Positions 42,891-54,333 of a stretch of DNA of 64,000 bases are shown here, piece after piece. The notes beneath the pieces are model-generated. The model was not told the origin of the DNA. It worked only from the letters and a program-made list of their open reading frames with translations, and made no database searches. The number at the start of each line of letters is the position of its first letter. The stretch's first letter is position 1. This stretch comes from Halobacillus yeomjeoni (lineage in GTDB: Bacteria > Bacillota > Bacilli > Bacillales > Halobacillaceae), in the NCBI RefSeq assembly GCF_020171525.1, contig NZ_JAIVAI010000001.1:682001-746000 (forward strand), in the 5' to 3' direction. A program made the position numbers and the translations under genes.

Positions 42891-45350
42891 TCAGGATTCT
42901 TGTTGATCATCTGCGTCAAAGGGCTTTTCGTAAACTGGTTTCTTCCAGGCTTCTTCTACTTTCCCTTTTTGATCGATATCCATGACATAAGAGCCATTAC
43001 TGTATCGATCATTGGCCTTGAAGTCCATTGTGTTGACGGTCAACGCTTCATCTTTGTTCGTTTTGAGAATGATTTGATCGTCCCGGTCGACGAGATGAAC
43101 GTCTATCAATCGGTGAGGATCTTTTTTCAATTCTCTCAGCATTAGAACACCACGTTTCGCTCTTGAAGTCCTTTCAAATTCTTTCAGTTTCATCCTCTTC
43201 ACTGCCGCGCGGTGCGTAGAAATCAGAATCGAAGGATCTTTTTCAGGGTCGAAAATCTGACCGGAAACGACATGTTCTCCGTCTTTCAAGTGAATCGCTT
43301 TGACACCTGCCGCCCGCTGACCGACAGGATTGACTTCTTCTTCCTTGTACCACAATCCATAAGCTTTGTTCGATGCAATAAAGATATCTGAGTGGCCATC
43401 TGTCAAATAGATATCGACGACTTCATCATCACCCTTCAAATTGATGGCTACCAGGGCTTTGGAATGACGCTGGGCCTGATACATCTTCAACTCACTCTTC
43501 TTGACCATTCCATTTTTCGTGAAGAAGAGAAGATATTGATCTTGATCGAAGTTACGCACAGGAATGGCTTCGACGATGTATTCTCCTTTTTCCACCTGAA
43601 CGATGTTGGAAATATACTGACCAAGGTCCTTCCAGCGGATGTCCGGCAGCTTATGCACCGGAATAAACAGGTATTTCCCTAGATTAGTGAATATGAGAAT
43701 GGTGTCGGTCGTGTTGACTTCATACATCCTCAGCAGATGGTCCCCGTCTTTCAAAGCGAAATCTTCTCCATTAGAGGCAGCATAAGACCTCAAGCTGGTC
43801 CGTTTGATGTACCCATCCTTCGTTACGGTGACAAGGACGTCCTCACTGGCGACAGTGACTTCGAGGTCCACTTTGAGTTCTTCTACCTCTTCTTCGATAT
43901 TCGTCATACGAGCATCATCGTATTTTTTCTTCATAGAACGAAGGTCCGCTTTGATCACTTTCATCAATTCATGATCGCTTGCAAGAATTTTTTCTAAGTA
44001 TGCAATTTGTTTCTGCAGCTCTTCGGCTTCTGACTGAAGTGCTGTAATATCCGTGTTAGTCAAACGATAAAGCTGCAACGTAACGATCGCTTCCGCTTGT
44101 TCTTCAGTGAATTCGTACTGTGCCATCAATTGGTTTTTCGCATCTTGTTTATCTTTTGAACTGCGGATCGTCGCAATTACTTCATCGAGGATGCTGATGG
44201 CTTTGATCAACCCTTCTACGATGTGTGCGCGTTTTTTCGCTTTATTCAAATCAAAAATGGATTGGCGCGTCACTACTTCTTTCTGGTGCTTGATGTAGGA
44301 ATCCAGCATCATCGGAAGGTTCATCAAAGTCGGCGTACGATCGTGGATGGCAACCATGTTAAAGTTGTAGGAAATCTGCAGGTCGGTGTGTTTATACATG
44401 TAATTGAGCACACCTTCACTGTTCGCGTCCTTCTTCAATTCGATGACGACACGCAGGCCGGTTCGATCCGTTTCATCACGGACTTCTGCAATGCCCTCCA
44501 CTTTTCGGTCGATACGCAGTTCATCCATACGTTTGACCATACTTGCCTTATTGACTTCATAAGGAATTTCATCAATGACAATCTGCTCACGTCCGCCGCG
44601 GAGCTCTTGAATTTCGGCCCGGCCACGGAGAACGATCTTCCCTTTACCGGTTTCATACGCTTTCTGGATCCCGTCTACACCCTGAATGGTACCTCCAGTC
44701 GGGAAGTCTGGCCCTTTCAGTTTATCCATCAATTCTGGAACCGTCGAATCAGGCTTGTCGATTTTCATAATGACGGCATCAATGACTTCACCAATGTTAT
44801 GAGGAGGTATTTCTGTCGCGTAACCTGCCGATATACCTGTAGATCCATTGACCAATAAATTCGGGAATTTAGCTGGTAAAACCGTCGGCTCTTCAATGGT
44901 GTCGTCGAAGTTGGGAATATGTTCGACGGTCTCTTTTTCAATATCTCTTAATAGTTCAGAAGAAATTGCAGAAAGACGCGCTTCGGTATAACGCATCGCG
45001 GCTGGCGGGTCTCCGTCGACACTTCCGTTGTTTCCGTGCATTTCAATAAGCGGTTTTCGCACTTTCCACATTTGACTTAAACGTACCATCGCATCATAAA
45101 CGGAGGTATCTCCGTGCGGGTGGTAGTTCCCGATAACGGTACCCACTGTTTTCGCTGATTTCCTATAAGCTTTATCATGTGTATTCCGTTCCTGGTGCAT
45201 CGCATATAAAATACGGCGCTGGACAGGCTTCAGCCCGTCCCTCGCATCAGGAAGCGCACGTTCTTGGATGATGTATTTACTGTACCTTCCAAAACGGTCT
45301 CCCAGTACTTCTTCAAGTGGTAAATCTAAATACTTCTCTGCCTCTGCCAA
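42891..45350 (-). CDS. parC: DNA topoisomerase IV subunit A
   Basis: An 819-residue GyrA/ParC-type breakage-reunion subunit. The catalytic tyrosine is Y121 (AMRYTEARLS). The quinolone-determining region reads HPHGDTSVYDAM, with Thr at the position usually Ser. The C-terminal pinwheel (about 490-800) lacks a canonical GyrA box and ends in an acidic tail. It starts at TTG, 15 bp after parE, and decatenates daughter chromosomes as ParC2E2. Cotranscribed with parE from a promoter holding a LexA-like box. Confidence 0.93.
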   Translation of the reverse strand: MAEAEKYLDLPLEEVLGDRFGRYSKYIIQERALPDARDGLKPVQRRILYAMHQERNTHDKAYRKSAKTVGTVIGNYHPHGDTSVYDAMVRLSQMWKVRKPLIEMHGNNGSVDGDPPAAMRYTEARLSAISSELLRDIEKETVEHIPNFDDTIEEPTVLPAKFPNLLVNGSTGISAGYATEIPPHNIGEVIDAVIMKIDKPDSTVPELMDKLKGPDFPTGGTIQGVDGIQKAYETGKGKIVLRGRAEIQELRGGREQIVIDEIPYEVNKASMVKRMDELRIDRKVEGIAEVRDETDRTGLRVVIELKKDANSEGVLNYMYKHTDLQISYNFNMVAIHDRTPTLMNLPMMLDSYIKHQKEVVTRQSIFDLNKAKKRAHIVEGLIKAISILDEVIATIRSSKDKQDAKNQLMAQYEFTEEQAEAIVTLQLYRLTNTDITALQSEAEELQKQIAYLEKILASDHELMKVIKADLRSMKKKYDDARMTNIEEEVEELKVDLEVTVASEDVLVTVTKDGYIKRTSLRSYAASNGEDFALKDGDHLLRMYEVNTTDTILIFTNLGKYLFIPVHKLPDIRWKDLGQYISNIVQVEKGEYIVEAIPVRNFDQDQYLLFFTKNGMVKKSELKMYQAQRHSKALVAINLKGDDEVVDIYLTDGHSDIFIASNKAYGLWYKEEEVNPVGQRAAGVKAIHLKDGEHVVSGQIFDPEKDPSILISTHRAAVKRMKLKEFERTSRAKRGVLMLRELKKDPHRLIDVHLVDRDDQIILKTNKDEALTVNTMDFKANDRYSNGSYVMDIDQKGKVEEAWKKPVYEKPFDADDQQES

Positions 45351-45365
45351 CAGAAGGTCCCCCTT

Positions 45366-47710
<2,345 letters not shown>

Positions 47711-47742
47711 AAAAACTGCCGACAGGAAATGTCGGCAGTTTC
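47711..47742 (-). terminator. Terminator after yneT
   Basis: AAACTGCCGACA pairs perfectly with TGTCGGCAGTTT over five bases, followed on the minus strand by TTTTTTG. Confidence 0.9.
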
Positions 47743-47753
47743 GGTACGGGTGC

Positions 47754-48167
47754 TTAACGATAGATGGCTTGAGCTACTTTAATGCACATATCCATTATCA
47801 CTAGTTGATCGGTCCCTTGGAGGATATCCGGAACCTCATTATGGAAAACACCCTGCTGGGCCCAGAAAGCTTTTGCATCCAAACCAGACGCTTCATGAGC
47901 GACTTCAGGAAGATGCTCTGATCTTCGAAAAACATTGATGATGTCAATCGGTTCATCAATATCTTCCAGACTGGCATAGGCTTGTTCACCGAGTGATTCC
48001 TGAATCGTCGGATTGACCGGGATGATCCGGTACCCGGCTCTCTGCATCGCTTCACTAACCTGATAGGATGTTCTGTGGGGTTTATCCGACAACCCCACGA
48101 CAGCAATCGTTTTTGATTCATCAAGCAGCTCTTTGATCTTATCTTTAGATGGATTTTGGAAATTCAT
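47754..48167 (-). CDS. yneT: CoA-binding Rossmann protein YneT
   Basis: A 137-residue CoA-binding-domain protein. TIAVVGLSDKPHRTSYQV (about 20-37) is the nucleotide/CoA loop, followed by AGYRIIPVNPTIQESLG and a C-terminal AFWAQQGV and MDMCIKV. The family resembles the N-terminal domain of succinyl-CoA synthetase alpha; its role is unknown. In B. subtilis yneT also neighbours plsY and parE-parC, so this is conserved context, although the opuF pair now separates it from plsY. Confidence 0.85.
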   Translation of the reverse strand: MNFQNPSKDKIKELLDESKTIAVVGLSDKPHRTSYQVSEAMQRAGYRIIPVNPTIQESLGEQAYASLEDIDEPIDIINVFRRSEHLPEVAHEASGLDAKAFWAQQGVFHNEVPDILQGTDQLVIMDMCIKVAQAIYR

Positions 48168-48179
48168 CGTTACAACCTC

Positions 48180-49703
48180 CTATTCTTCTATCAAACCTTC
48201 ACTAATCAAATAATCATGAGCCACATCTTCAGGATCTGCATCTTCAAAGCTTACTTTATAATTCATTTCACGCATCTGATCCCCGGTGATTTTACCACCA
48301 AGCTTATTCAGTACGTCCAATTCAGGATAACGATCCAATGTTTCCTGTCTCATCAGAGGTGCTCCTTGATAAGGAGGGAAAAGGTTCTTCGGATCTTCGA
48401 GCACTTTCAAATTCAAGTCAACCATGTATCCGGCTGTTGCGTAAGCATCAATGATGTCAACATCACCCGATTCAATAGCTCCCTGTCTCAAACCAGGATC
48501 CATCGTCTCCACATCACCAAGATTCAAGTTATACAACTCTTTCATACCTTGGTACCCATCTTTACGGTCGTTGAACTCCAATGTGAATCCGGCTGTGATT
48601 TGGTCTTCGACTTTTTTAAGGTCTCCGATCGTCTCCAAGCCATAACGTTCAGCAAGCTCCTGAGTCGTGGCTACCGCATAGGTATTATTGAATTTCATCG
48701 GCTCTAAAAAGGCCATGTCGTATTGTTGGGCCATTCCTTTTTTGGCTTGCTGATAAACTTCATCAGGGTTGTTGCTCACGGCTTGTTCATTCATCAATGT
48801 AACAATTGCCGTCCCTGTAAATTCAGGGTAGATGTCGATACTGCCTTCCTCAAGAGCGCTGAAAACAAGATCCGTTTTCCCAAGATTAGGCTTCAACCCT
48901 ACATTGATATCCGTTTCCTCTTCAATCAAAAGTTTGTACATATTAATTAGTATGGCAGGTTCAGAACCTAACTTTGCACCAATCACGATATCTTTTCTGT
49001 CTTCACCTGCAAAAGCCAGTGGTCCTACAGCTATTAAAGCTGCCACAACTAAAAGGCTCACGAGTGATCGGAACCCTGACTTCGCTGAAGTCCGTTCAAA
49101 AAGGCGGAGGATGAAGTCCAAAATGATAGCTAACAATGCTGCGGGAATTGCACCTAATAAAATCAGGTTAATGTCCCCGCCACGGTCCAAACCAAGAAGA
49201 ATCAAATCTCCCAGACCACCCGCTCCGATTAAAGCTGCAATTGTGGTCGTTCCCACAATCAAGACCATTGAAGTACGTATTCCCGCCATGATGACAGGCA
49301 TCGCCAGTGGCAGTTCAATTTTTGAAAGACGGCGGAAGGAACTCATTCCCATCCCGGTCGCGGCTTCTTTCAGTGCTGGATCCACTTCTTTGATTCCGGT
49401 GTAGGCATTCCGCAGAATCGGTAAAAGTCCGTAAGCGGTCAATGCAATAATGGCAGGCGTCTGGCCGATACCGAAAAACGGAATCAAAAAAGCCAGTACA
49501 GCCAAGCTTGGAATCGTCTGCAGAATAGCCGTCACTCCTATGATGGGCTCCGCAACTCTTTGATATCGGGTCAATAAAAGTCCGAGAGGGACAGAGATCA
49601 GCGTCGCAATGACAAGAGCGATAATGGAGATTTGTAGGTGCTCCCAAATCTTCTCTACTAGAACATCTTGTCTTTTAGCAAAAACCTCTATAAATGTGTT
49701 CAT
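48180..49703 (-). CDS. opuFB: OpuF-type permease fused to substrate-binding domain
   Basis: A 507-residue fusion. Residues about 15-215 are an OpuCB/OpuAB-type membrane domain with five to six helices and the EAA loop (EAATGMGMSSFRRLSKIELPLAMPVIMAG in segments). After another helix (about 222-245) comes an OpuCC-like binding domain (about 250-507: VIGAKLGSEPAILINMYKLL and GSIDIYPEFTGTA in segments). This TM-SBD fusion is the OpuF layout described in Bacillus. It would import glycine betaine or related osmoprotectants. Start overlaps the ATPase gene stop (ATGA). Confidence 0.88.
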   Translation of the reverse strand: MNTFIEVFAKRQDVLVEKIWEHLQISIIALVIATLISVPLGLLLTRYQRVAEPIIGVTAILQTIPSLAVLAFLIPFFGIGQTPAIIALTAYGLLPILRNAYTGIKEVDPALKEAATGMGMSSFRRLSKIELPLAMPVIMAGIRTSMVLIVGTTTIAALIGAGGLGDLILLGLDRGGDINLILLGAIPAALLAIILDFILRLFERTSAKSGFRSLVSLLVVAALIAVGPLAFAGEDRKDIVIGAKLGSEPAILINMYKLLIEEETDINVGLKPNLGKTDLVFSALEEGSIDIYPEFTGTAIVTLMNEQAVSNNPDEVYQQAKKGMAQQYDMAFLEPMKFNNTYAVATTQELAERYGLETIGDLKKVEDQITAGFTLEFNDRKDGYQGMKELYNLNLGDVETMDPGLRQGAIESGDVDIIDAYATAGYMVDLNLKVLEDPKNLFPPYQGAPLMRQETLDRYPELDVLNKLGGKITGDQMREMNYKVSFEDADPEDVAHDYLISEGLIEE

Positions 49704-50764
49704 GGCTGCACCACCCCGTTTTCTTTAGAATGTTCTTTGAGGTAGAGCACGATATCCTTATGAGAAAGGGTTCCTATCAATTGGTCACCCTTTTTTACAG
49801 GAAGAAGTTGATAATCGTTTTGTTCGAAAACCTCAGTTGCTTCTCTTAACGTCATGCCATTATCCAGAGCAGGCAGATCGACTTTGTCTCCATTACTAAA
49901 GCCAGTAAGATATTTTCCTTTATCATCTTTGACGACATGTGTGCCTTGTGACGGCACATGTCCGGATTCCAGCTGTTCTTGAGTAAATAATTTGCTGCTC
50001 GTTTGATCCATGATGACATCCACCGCTGTCTGCCATGGAGTTTTACGGCTTCCGATAAAGTCTCTTACAAAGTCGTTCGCAGGTTGTAAGATGAGGTTTT
50101 GAGGGGTATCGAGCTGAACGATTTCTCCTTCTTTCATTAGACAGACACGATCTCCAAGAGCCATGGCTTCATCCATATCATGCGTTACAAAGACGATGGT
50201 TTTTTGGATTTCCTGCTGTAATTGTCGAATATCTTTCTGTAACTGCTCACGACTGATCGGATCCAAAGCACTGAATGGCTCGTCCATTAAAATGATATCA
50301 GGGTCAGCAGCCAATGCTCTGATGACTCCTACCCTTTGCTGCTGTCCTCCCGAGAGTTCGCTCGGTTTTCTTTTTCGGTGCTTTTGAGCATCGAGGCCGA
50401 CCATATCCATCAATTCATCGATTCGATTGGATAGATCTTTTTTCTTCCATTTCTTCATTTCAGGTACGACTGAAATATTTTCTTCAATTGTCATATGGGG
50501 AAATAAAGCAATTTCCTGTAATACATAACCGATATTCCATCGTAACTCGTGGATATTATAATCGCGGATGTCTTTATTATGTATTTTGATCGTCCCTTCG
50601 GACGGCTTGATAAGACGATTGATCATTTTCATCGTCGTCGTTTTTCCGCAACCACTCGGACCGATGAGAGTGAGCAACTCGCCTTCCTGCACTTCCAGGT
50701 TGATGTTTTTCAAGGCTGTAGTCCCATCTGGATACGTTTTGGTTACGTCGTTGAACGTAATCAT
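49700..50764 (-). CDS. opuFA: OpuF ATPase subunit (osmoprotectant ABC importer)
   Basis: A 354-residue ABC ATPase. Walker A GPSGCGKTT (about 35-43), signature LSGGQQQRVGV, Walker B ILMDEPFSALD, and switch His in VFVTHDMDEAMALGD. The C-terminal part (about 240-345) has CBS-like strands (LREATEVFEQNDYQLLPVKKGDQLIGTLS in segments), as in OpuAA/OpuCA, where CBS domains sense ionic strength. A GGGGG site precedes the ATG. First gene of a two-gene operon; osmotic induction is expected but no clear promoter is visible. Confidence 0.9.
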   Translation of the reverse strand: MITFNDVTKTYPDGTTALKNINLEVQEGELLTLIGPSGCGKTTTMKMINRLIKPSEGTIKIHNKDIRDYNIHELRWNIGYVLQEIALFPHMTIEENISVVPEMKKWKKKDLSNRIDELMDMVGLDAQKHRKRKPSELSGGQQQRVGVIRALAADPDIILMDEPFSALDPISREQLQKDIRQLQQEIQKTIVFVTHDMDEAMALGDRVCLMKEGEIVQLDTPQNLILQPANDFVRDFIGSRKTPWQTAVDVIMDQTSSKLFTQEQLESGHVPSQGTHVVKDDKGKYLTGFSNGDKVDLPALDNGMTLREATEVFEQNDYQLLPVKKGDQLIGTLSHKDIVLYLKEHSKENGVVQP

Positions 50765-51101
50765 GATTTTCCCCCTTTAATCTTACAAACCAAATTCTTT
50801 AATACATTACCAGATTTCCACAATTCGAAACATTTTGCAAAAGATATGGTTCTCTTTCCGCCTCAACACCGACAAATCTTATCTGTAATTAAATAGGCTT
50901 ACACAGGAAGGAAGAGCAAATTAGTATTTACTCTTGTCACCAGGTCATAAATTGGTATAATAAATAGTTGTTGTGTATTGTCAAATTGAATCATAGATTT
51001 TAACGAAATTTTCATAGACTGTACATCCTATCAGATACGATGAGTTCTATCATTTAACTACTCATGATAAAATAGAAGAAAGACGTAAGGAGTTGAATAA
51101 C
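50765..51101. promoter_or_regulatory. Divergent intergenic region, opuFA and plsY
   Basis: A strong plus-strand promoter-like pair lies at 50934-50961: TTGTCA and TATAAT with 16 bp between. It would give plsY a leader of about 140 nt. A second AT-rich -10 (GATAAAAT) is nearer the gene. No riboswitch or ORF is recognised. Confidence 0.5.
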
Positions 51102-51683
51102 GTGGAGTATGCCTTATATATTATCCTCGCTTACCTGTTAGGGTCGATTCCTTCAGGGCTGATCGTTGGAAAACTAGGATATGGCATCGATATAAGAGAG
51201 CATGGAAGCGGAAACCTCGGTGGAACGAATACGTTCCGTGTTTTAGGTAAAAAAGCCGGGTTCATCGTGACCATCGCTGATATCCTGAAAGGTACGTTAG
51301 CTGCCGCACTTCCTTACTTCTTAGGTGCAGATGTCATTGCGTTGATTGTCGGTATCTTTGCTGTCGTCGGCCATATGTATCCTGTATTTGCAAGGTTCAA
51401 AGGTGGTAAAGCTGTGGCCACTTCAGGTGGAGTCATTCTCGGGGTCAATCCACTTGTTTTTCTTATTCTGATTTTATCCTTTTTCATCATTTTATATCTG
51501 AGCAAATATGTCTCCCTTTCTTCGATGTTGACGGGGATTGTCGGAATCATTGCAACAGTGATTTTTAAAGATTACGGGTTGACGGTATTAATTTCACTCT
51601 TTACTTTGTTTGTCATATACCGCCACCGTTCGAACATCAAACGGATCATGAACAAAACGGAACCAAAGATCACCTGGATGTAA
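51102..51683 (+). CDS. plsY: Glycerol-3-phosphate acyltransferase PlsY
   Basis: A 193-residue membrane acyltransferase using acyl-phosphate to acylate glycerol-3-phosphate. The three PlsY motifs are present: [30 protein letters not shown] in segments (motif 1), [21 protein letters not shown] in segments (motif 2), and [10 protein letters not shown] (motif 3). Five hydrophobic helices are visible. AAGGAG nine bases before the GTG supports MEYALYIIL; a TTG directly after the site is too close. It makes the first committed phospholipid intermediate. Confidence 0.93.
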   Translation: MEYALYIILAYLLGSIPSGLIVGKLGYGIDIREHGSGNLGGTNTFRVLGKKAGFIVTIADILKGTLAAALPYFLGADVIALIVGIFAVVGHMYPVFARFKGGKAVATSGGVILGVNPLVFLILILSFFIILYLSKYVSLSSMLTGIVGIIATVIFKDYGLTVLISLFTLFVIYRHRSNIKRIMNKTEPKITWM

Positions 51684-51686
51684 GGG

Positions 51687-51722
51687 AGAAGCCTGTGTTC
51701 GTTCACATAGGCTTCTTTTTTG
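51687..51722 (+). terminator. Terminator after plsY
   Basis: GAAGCCTGTG pairs with CACATAGGCTTC (one bulge/mismatch) over TTCGTT, followed by TTTTTT. The 51723-51906 stretch shows no gene. Confidence 0.85.
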
Positions 51723-51906
51723 AATGAAATTGCTAACAAGCCAGAACAAAATCCCCCACCCAATTAAATATGAAAAGAGCTTTTTTATTAAAAACAAACT
51801 TCTTTCCATTAATGTGTCTGGTTTAAACCAAAACTAAAGAATAATCCAGTCTATGGATAATAAAAAGCACAAAAGACAATCTAAGACTACCTTCACTAAA
51901 TATCGA

Positions 51907-51920
51907 CACATTCGAATGTG
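51907..51920. promoter_or_regulatory. Palindrome upstream of folE2
   Basis: CACATTCGAATGTG is a perfect 14-bp palindrome located where the -35 of a TATAAT (51931-51936) should be. folE2 genes are often Zur-regulated, but this does not match the Zur consensus, so the regulator is unknown. Confidence 0.5.
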
Positions 51921-51992
51921 CATAAAGCTGTATAATTGTCGATACATAATGTATACTTTGACGTAGAAAAAGGCCTGAAAGGAGTCCTTGAT

Positions 51993-52925
51993 ATGAACAA
52001 AACTGAACTCACACAAAATAAACAGCTGCCTTCAAAAGAAGAGCGACACAAATTATTCGGCTCTGTCAAACCAGGTCCCCGGACGAAACCGGTTGATAAA
52101 GCAGACATGGCTGATTTACAGAATTCAAAAAAAGACTTTCTTTTTGATATAGATATGGTCGGGATTTCCAATGTGAAACACCCGATTCGTATCCCGAGCA
52201 GTATGACACCTGAGATCCAGACGACCATCGGTACGTTCTCCTTCGGTTCTTCTATTGCCAAAGGTAGTAAAGGCACGAATATGAGCCGTTTCACCGAGCA
52301 GTTGGACAAGTATCACAATGAAGGTTTTGCGGTTGATATCGAAACCATGAAAGGTTTCACTGAAGAACTAGCCGGGCGTTTGAAACAAAAAAATTCAGAA
52401 GTAGAAGTATCTTTCCCTTGGTTCTTCGAGCGGAAAGGACCATATTCTGATCTTGCCGGCATGAACCACGCGGATGCTACGATTCGTGTCGAATATGAGG
52501 AAGAAACCGGCCACGATGTTACCGTTACCCTTACAGGGACCATTACCACCCTTTGCCCATGTTCAAAAGAAATCAGTGAATACAGTGCTCATAATCAACG
52601 GGGTAATGTAACGATGGAAGTTAAATTGACGGATGATTTCAATGAACAGGAAATCGACTGGAAAGCTGCTCTTCTTGAAGCTGCGGAGAGTAACGCCAGT
52701 GCCCGCATCCATCCAGTGCTGAAACGTCCAGATGAAAAAATGGTCACAGAACAAGCGTACGAAAACCCGCGTTTCGTCGAAGACATTGTACGCCTTGTAG
52801 CTGCAGATTTATATGAATATGACTTTGTCGAGTCATTCAAAGTCAGCTGCAGGAATGAAGAGTCCATCCACCTGCATGATGCTGTAGCCACGTTGAGTTA
52901 CGATAAAAAAGAAGAAAGTAAATAA
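51993..52925 (+). CDS. folE2: GTP cyclohydrolase FolE2 (type IB)
   Basis: A 310-residue metal-dependent GTP cyclohydrolase giving 7,8-dihydroneopterin triphosphate for folate or queuosine precursors. The start MNKTELTQ is fixed by [19 protein letters not shown], the active cysteine in LCPCSKEIS, and SAHNQRGNV are the family motifs. FolE2 replaces zinc-dependent FolE in many bacteria under zinc limitation. It overlaps nothing upstream and is followed after 8 bp by yidD. Confidence 0.92.
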   Translation: MNKTELTQNKQLPSKEERHKLFGSVKPGPRTKPVDKADMADLQNSKKDFLFDIDMVGISNVKHPIRIPSSMTPEIQTTIGTFSFGSSIAKGSKGTNMSRFTEQLDKYHNEGFAVDIETMKGFTEELAGRLKQKNSEVEVSFPWFFERKGPYSDLAGMNHADATIRVEYEEETGHDVTVTLTGTITTLCPCSKEISEYSAHNQRGNVTMEVKLTDDFNEQEIDWKAALLEAAESNASARIHPVLKRPDEKMVTEQAYENPRFVEDIVRLVAADLYEYDFVESFKVSCRNEESIHLHDAVATLSYDKKEESK

Positions 52926-52933
52926 GTGTCATC

Positions 52934-53161
52934 ATGAAACACATCATGATCTGGATCATCCAGTTTTACAGAAAAGGGATCAGCCCTTTCTTCCCGCCCT
53001 CCTGCAGGTTTCAACCGACTTGTTCTGAGTATGGATTGGAAGCCTTCAGGCGGTTCGGATTTTTCAAGGGGCTGTATCTGACCATTAAGCGGATATTAAA
53101 ATGCCAGCCTTTTCATAAGGGCGGTTTCGATCCTGTCCCTGAAAAACGGAAAAACTCATAA
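52934..53161 (+). CDS. yidD: Membrane protein insertion efficiency factor YidD
   Basis: A 75-residue basic protein with an amphipathic N-terminus. [22 protein letters not shown] carries the two conserved cysteines (SCRFQPTCS), and [14 protein letters not shown] the third, as in all YidD proteins. It helps YidC-dependent insertion of membrane proteins. Location after folE2 suggests cotranscription. A terminator follows. Confidence 0.92.
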   Translation: MKHIMIWIIQFYRKGISPFFPPSCRFQPTCSEYGLEAFRRFGFFKGLYLTIKRILKCQPFHKGGFDPVPEKRKNS

Positions 53162-53197
53162 AGAAATCCCAGACGAATGACGTCGGGGATTTCTTTC
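53160..53197 (+). terminator. Terminator after yidD
   Basis: AAAGAAATCCC pairs perfectly with GGGATTTCTTT across about 15 bases, then TCTATT. Confidence 0.85.
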
Positions 53198-53270
53198 TAT
53201 TATGTTTACATCTCCTGAACATGAGGAATCAAAAGAATAGACAGCAACCGTATGAATAGGAGCTGATAAA

Positions 53271-53561
53271 ATGGATTTGACAGTAACCGAACAAGCAGCA
53301 CAATGGTACGAAGAAGAATTGGAAATCAATAAAGAAACACATTTACGCTTTTATGTCCGATACGGGGGCGTCGGAGGATTGCAGCCTGGATTTTCATTAG
53401 CGATCAAACTTGAAGAACCAGCAGAACCAGTTGCGCAGACAACGGTCGGTAAAATCACCTTCTTCGTGGAAGAAGATGATGAATGGTATTTCGATAACCA
53501 TTCGTTGAAGGTTGAATTTGATGAAAAGTGGAAAGAACCCGCATTCAATTACAATGAATAG
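53271..53561 (+). CDS. yneR: HesB-like domain protein YneR
   Basis: A 96-residue protein of the HesB/IscA fold. LRFYVRYGGVGGLQPGFSLAI in segments matches the core fold, but the three cysteines that bind iron-sulfur clusters in IscA are absent, as in B. subtilis YneR. Its role is unknown. It is close to plsY and parEC here as in B. subtilis, so this is a conserved neighbourhood. AGGAGCTG precedes the start. Confidence 0.8.
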   Translation: MDLTVTEQAAQWYEEELEINKETHLRFYVRYGGVGGLQPGFSLAIKLEEPAEPVAQTTVGKITFFVEEDDEWYFDNHSLKVEFDEKWKEPAFNYNE

Positions 53562-53568
53562 AATCTTG

Positions 53569-53600
53569 AAGAACTTCCTGACAGGAAGTTCTTTTCTTTT
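53569..53600 (+). terminator. Terminator after yneR
   Basis: AAGAACTTCC pairs perfectly with GGAAGTTCTT over TGACA, followed by TTCTTTT. Confidence 0.9.
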
Positions 53601-53739
53601 AACCTCACCTGCTTAAATCCAATAATAAAAAGCTCACCTTCAATGTAAAACTCATCCTCTCTCTAGTGCCCATCAAAAGAAAAATGGAATTCCACCCTTT
53701 TCCCTTGTAATATACTCTAAGAAATCGAATGAAATAAAA

Positions 53740-53773
53740 GAAGGAAACGCACTTTCGTACGTTTCCTTTTTTC
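53740..53773 (-). terminator. Terminator of the phosphorylase operon
   Basis: AAGGAAACG pairs with CGTTTCCTT across about ten bases, with T-rich DNA beyond on both strands. It ends the minus-strand operon running from 58846 to 53785. Confidence 0.8.
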
Positions 53774-53784
53774 TTACATCTTCT

Positions 53785-54321
53785 TTATGCACCGGCCTCT
53801 TTCAAGTAGGTGAAAATCGTGTCTTTGATGGGAAAATCCACTTTGCCATTCAGAGCGTCAACAGCTATGATGTCGTATTGCTGCTTCCGATCCTTCGTGT
53901 AACCGATCCAATAAGGTACATGCACCAGCCACTGGTCTTGGATCACGACTTTAATTTTATGTCGTTTCTTTTCCTTTGAAAAAAGTTCCCAGTAGATTGC
54001 ACTTTCGGCGTGCTTTTCACTCAATATTTTAGAAGCGCTAGGGAACGTGGTTTCTCCTGCCTGCTGTACCGGGTACTCCATCGGCAAAATCGCTTTGATA
54101 TGATTGACCGGATCAATTGCAATTCTACCTTCCATCCCTTCCGTGACAGAATGGGCTTCAGCATAGTAATCGAAGCACCAGAAGGGGATATACATTTTTT
54201 CGACAGACACAAGGGTTTTATTCCTTTTAAGTCTTCTCAACCATTTTGACTGAACATGGGTGTTCATTTTTGAAATGGCCTCTTTTCGGTTCAACTCAGC
54301 CTGTAAATAGTGACTGCTCAT
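53785..54321 (-). CDS. Unknown protein, last gene of the phosphorylase operon
   Basis: A 178-residue soluble protein I do not recognise. It is basic at the N-terminus (KWLRRLKRNK), has an aromatic patch (YIPFWCFDYYAEA) and a later HVPYWIGYTKDRKQQYDIIAVDALNG region, suggesting a beta-rich fold of two similar halves around YxPFW/VPYW motifs. No signal peptide or membrane helix. The start is 12 bp after the symporter gene stop, with AGGTGG. Context suggests a link to the symporter or the osmolyte pathway; function unknown. Confidence 0.7.
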   Translation of the reverse strand: MSSHYLQAELNRKEAISKMNTHVQSKWLRRLKRNKTLVSVEKMYIPFWCFDYYAEAHSVTEGMEGRIAIDPVNHIKAILPMEYPVQQAGETTFPSASKILSEKHAESAIYWELFSKEKKRHKIKVVIQDQWLVHVPYWIGYTKDRKQQYDIIAVDALNGKVDFPIKDTIFTYLKEAGA

Positions 54322-54333
54322 TGTTCCACCTAC

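Noticed and set aside
44223-44858. 211-codon plus-strand open frame inside parC
   Set aside because: It lies opposite the intact parC gene and has no homology-like motifs; it is a shadow frame.
51890-51990. Zur box before folE2
   Set aside because: No sequence close to the TCGTAATNATTACGA consensus; the palindrome present is of another type.
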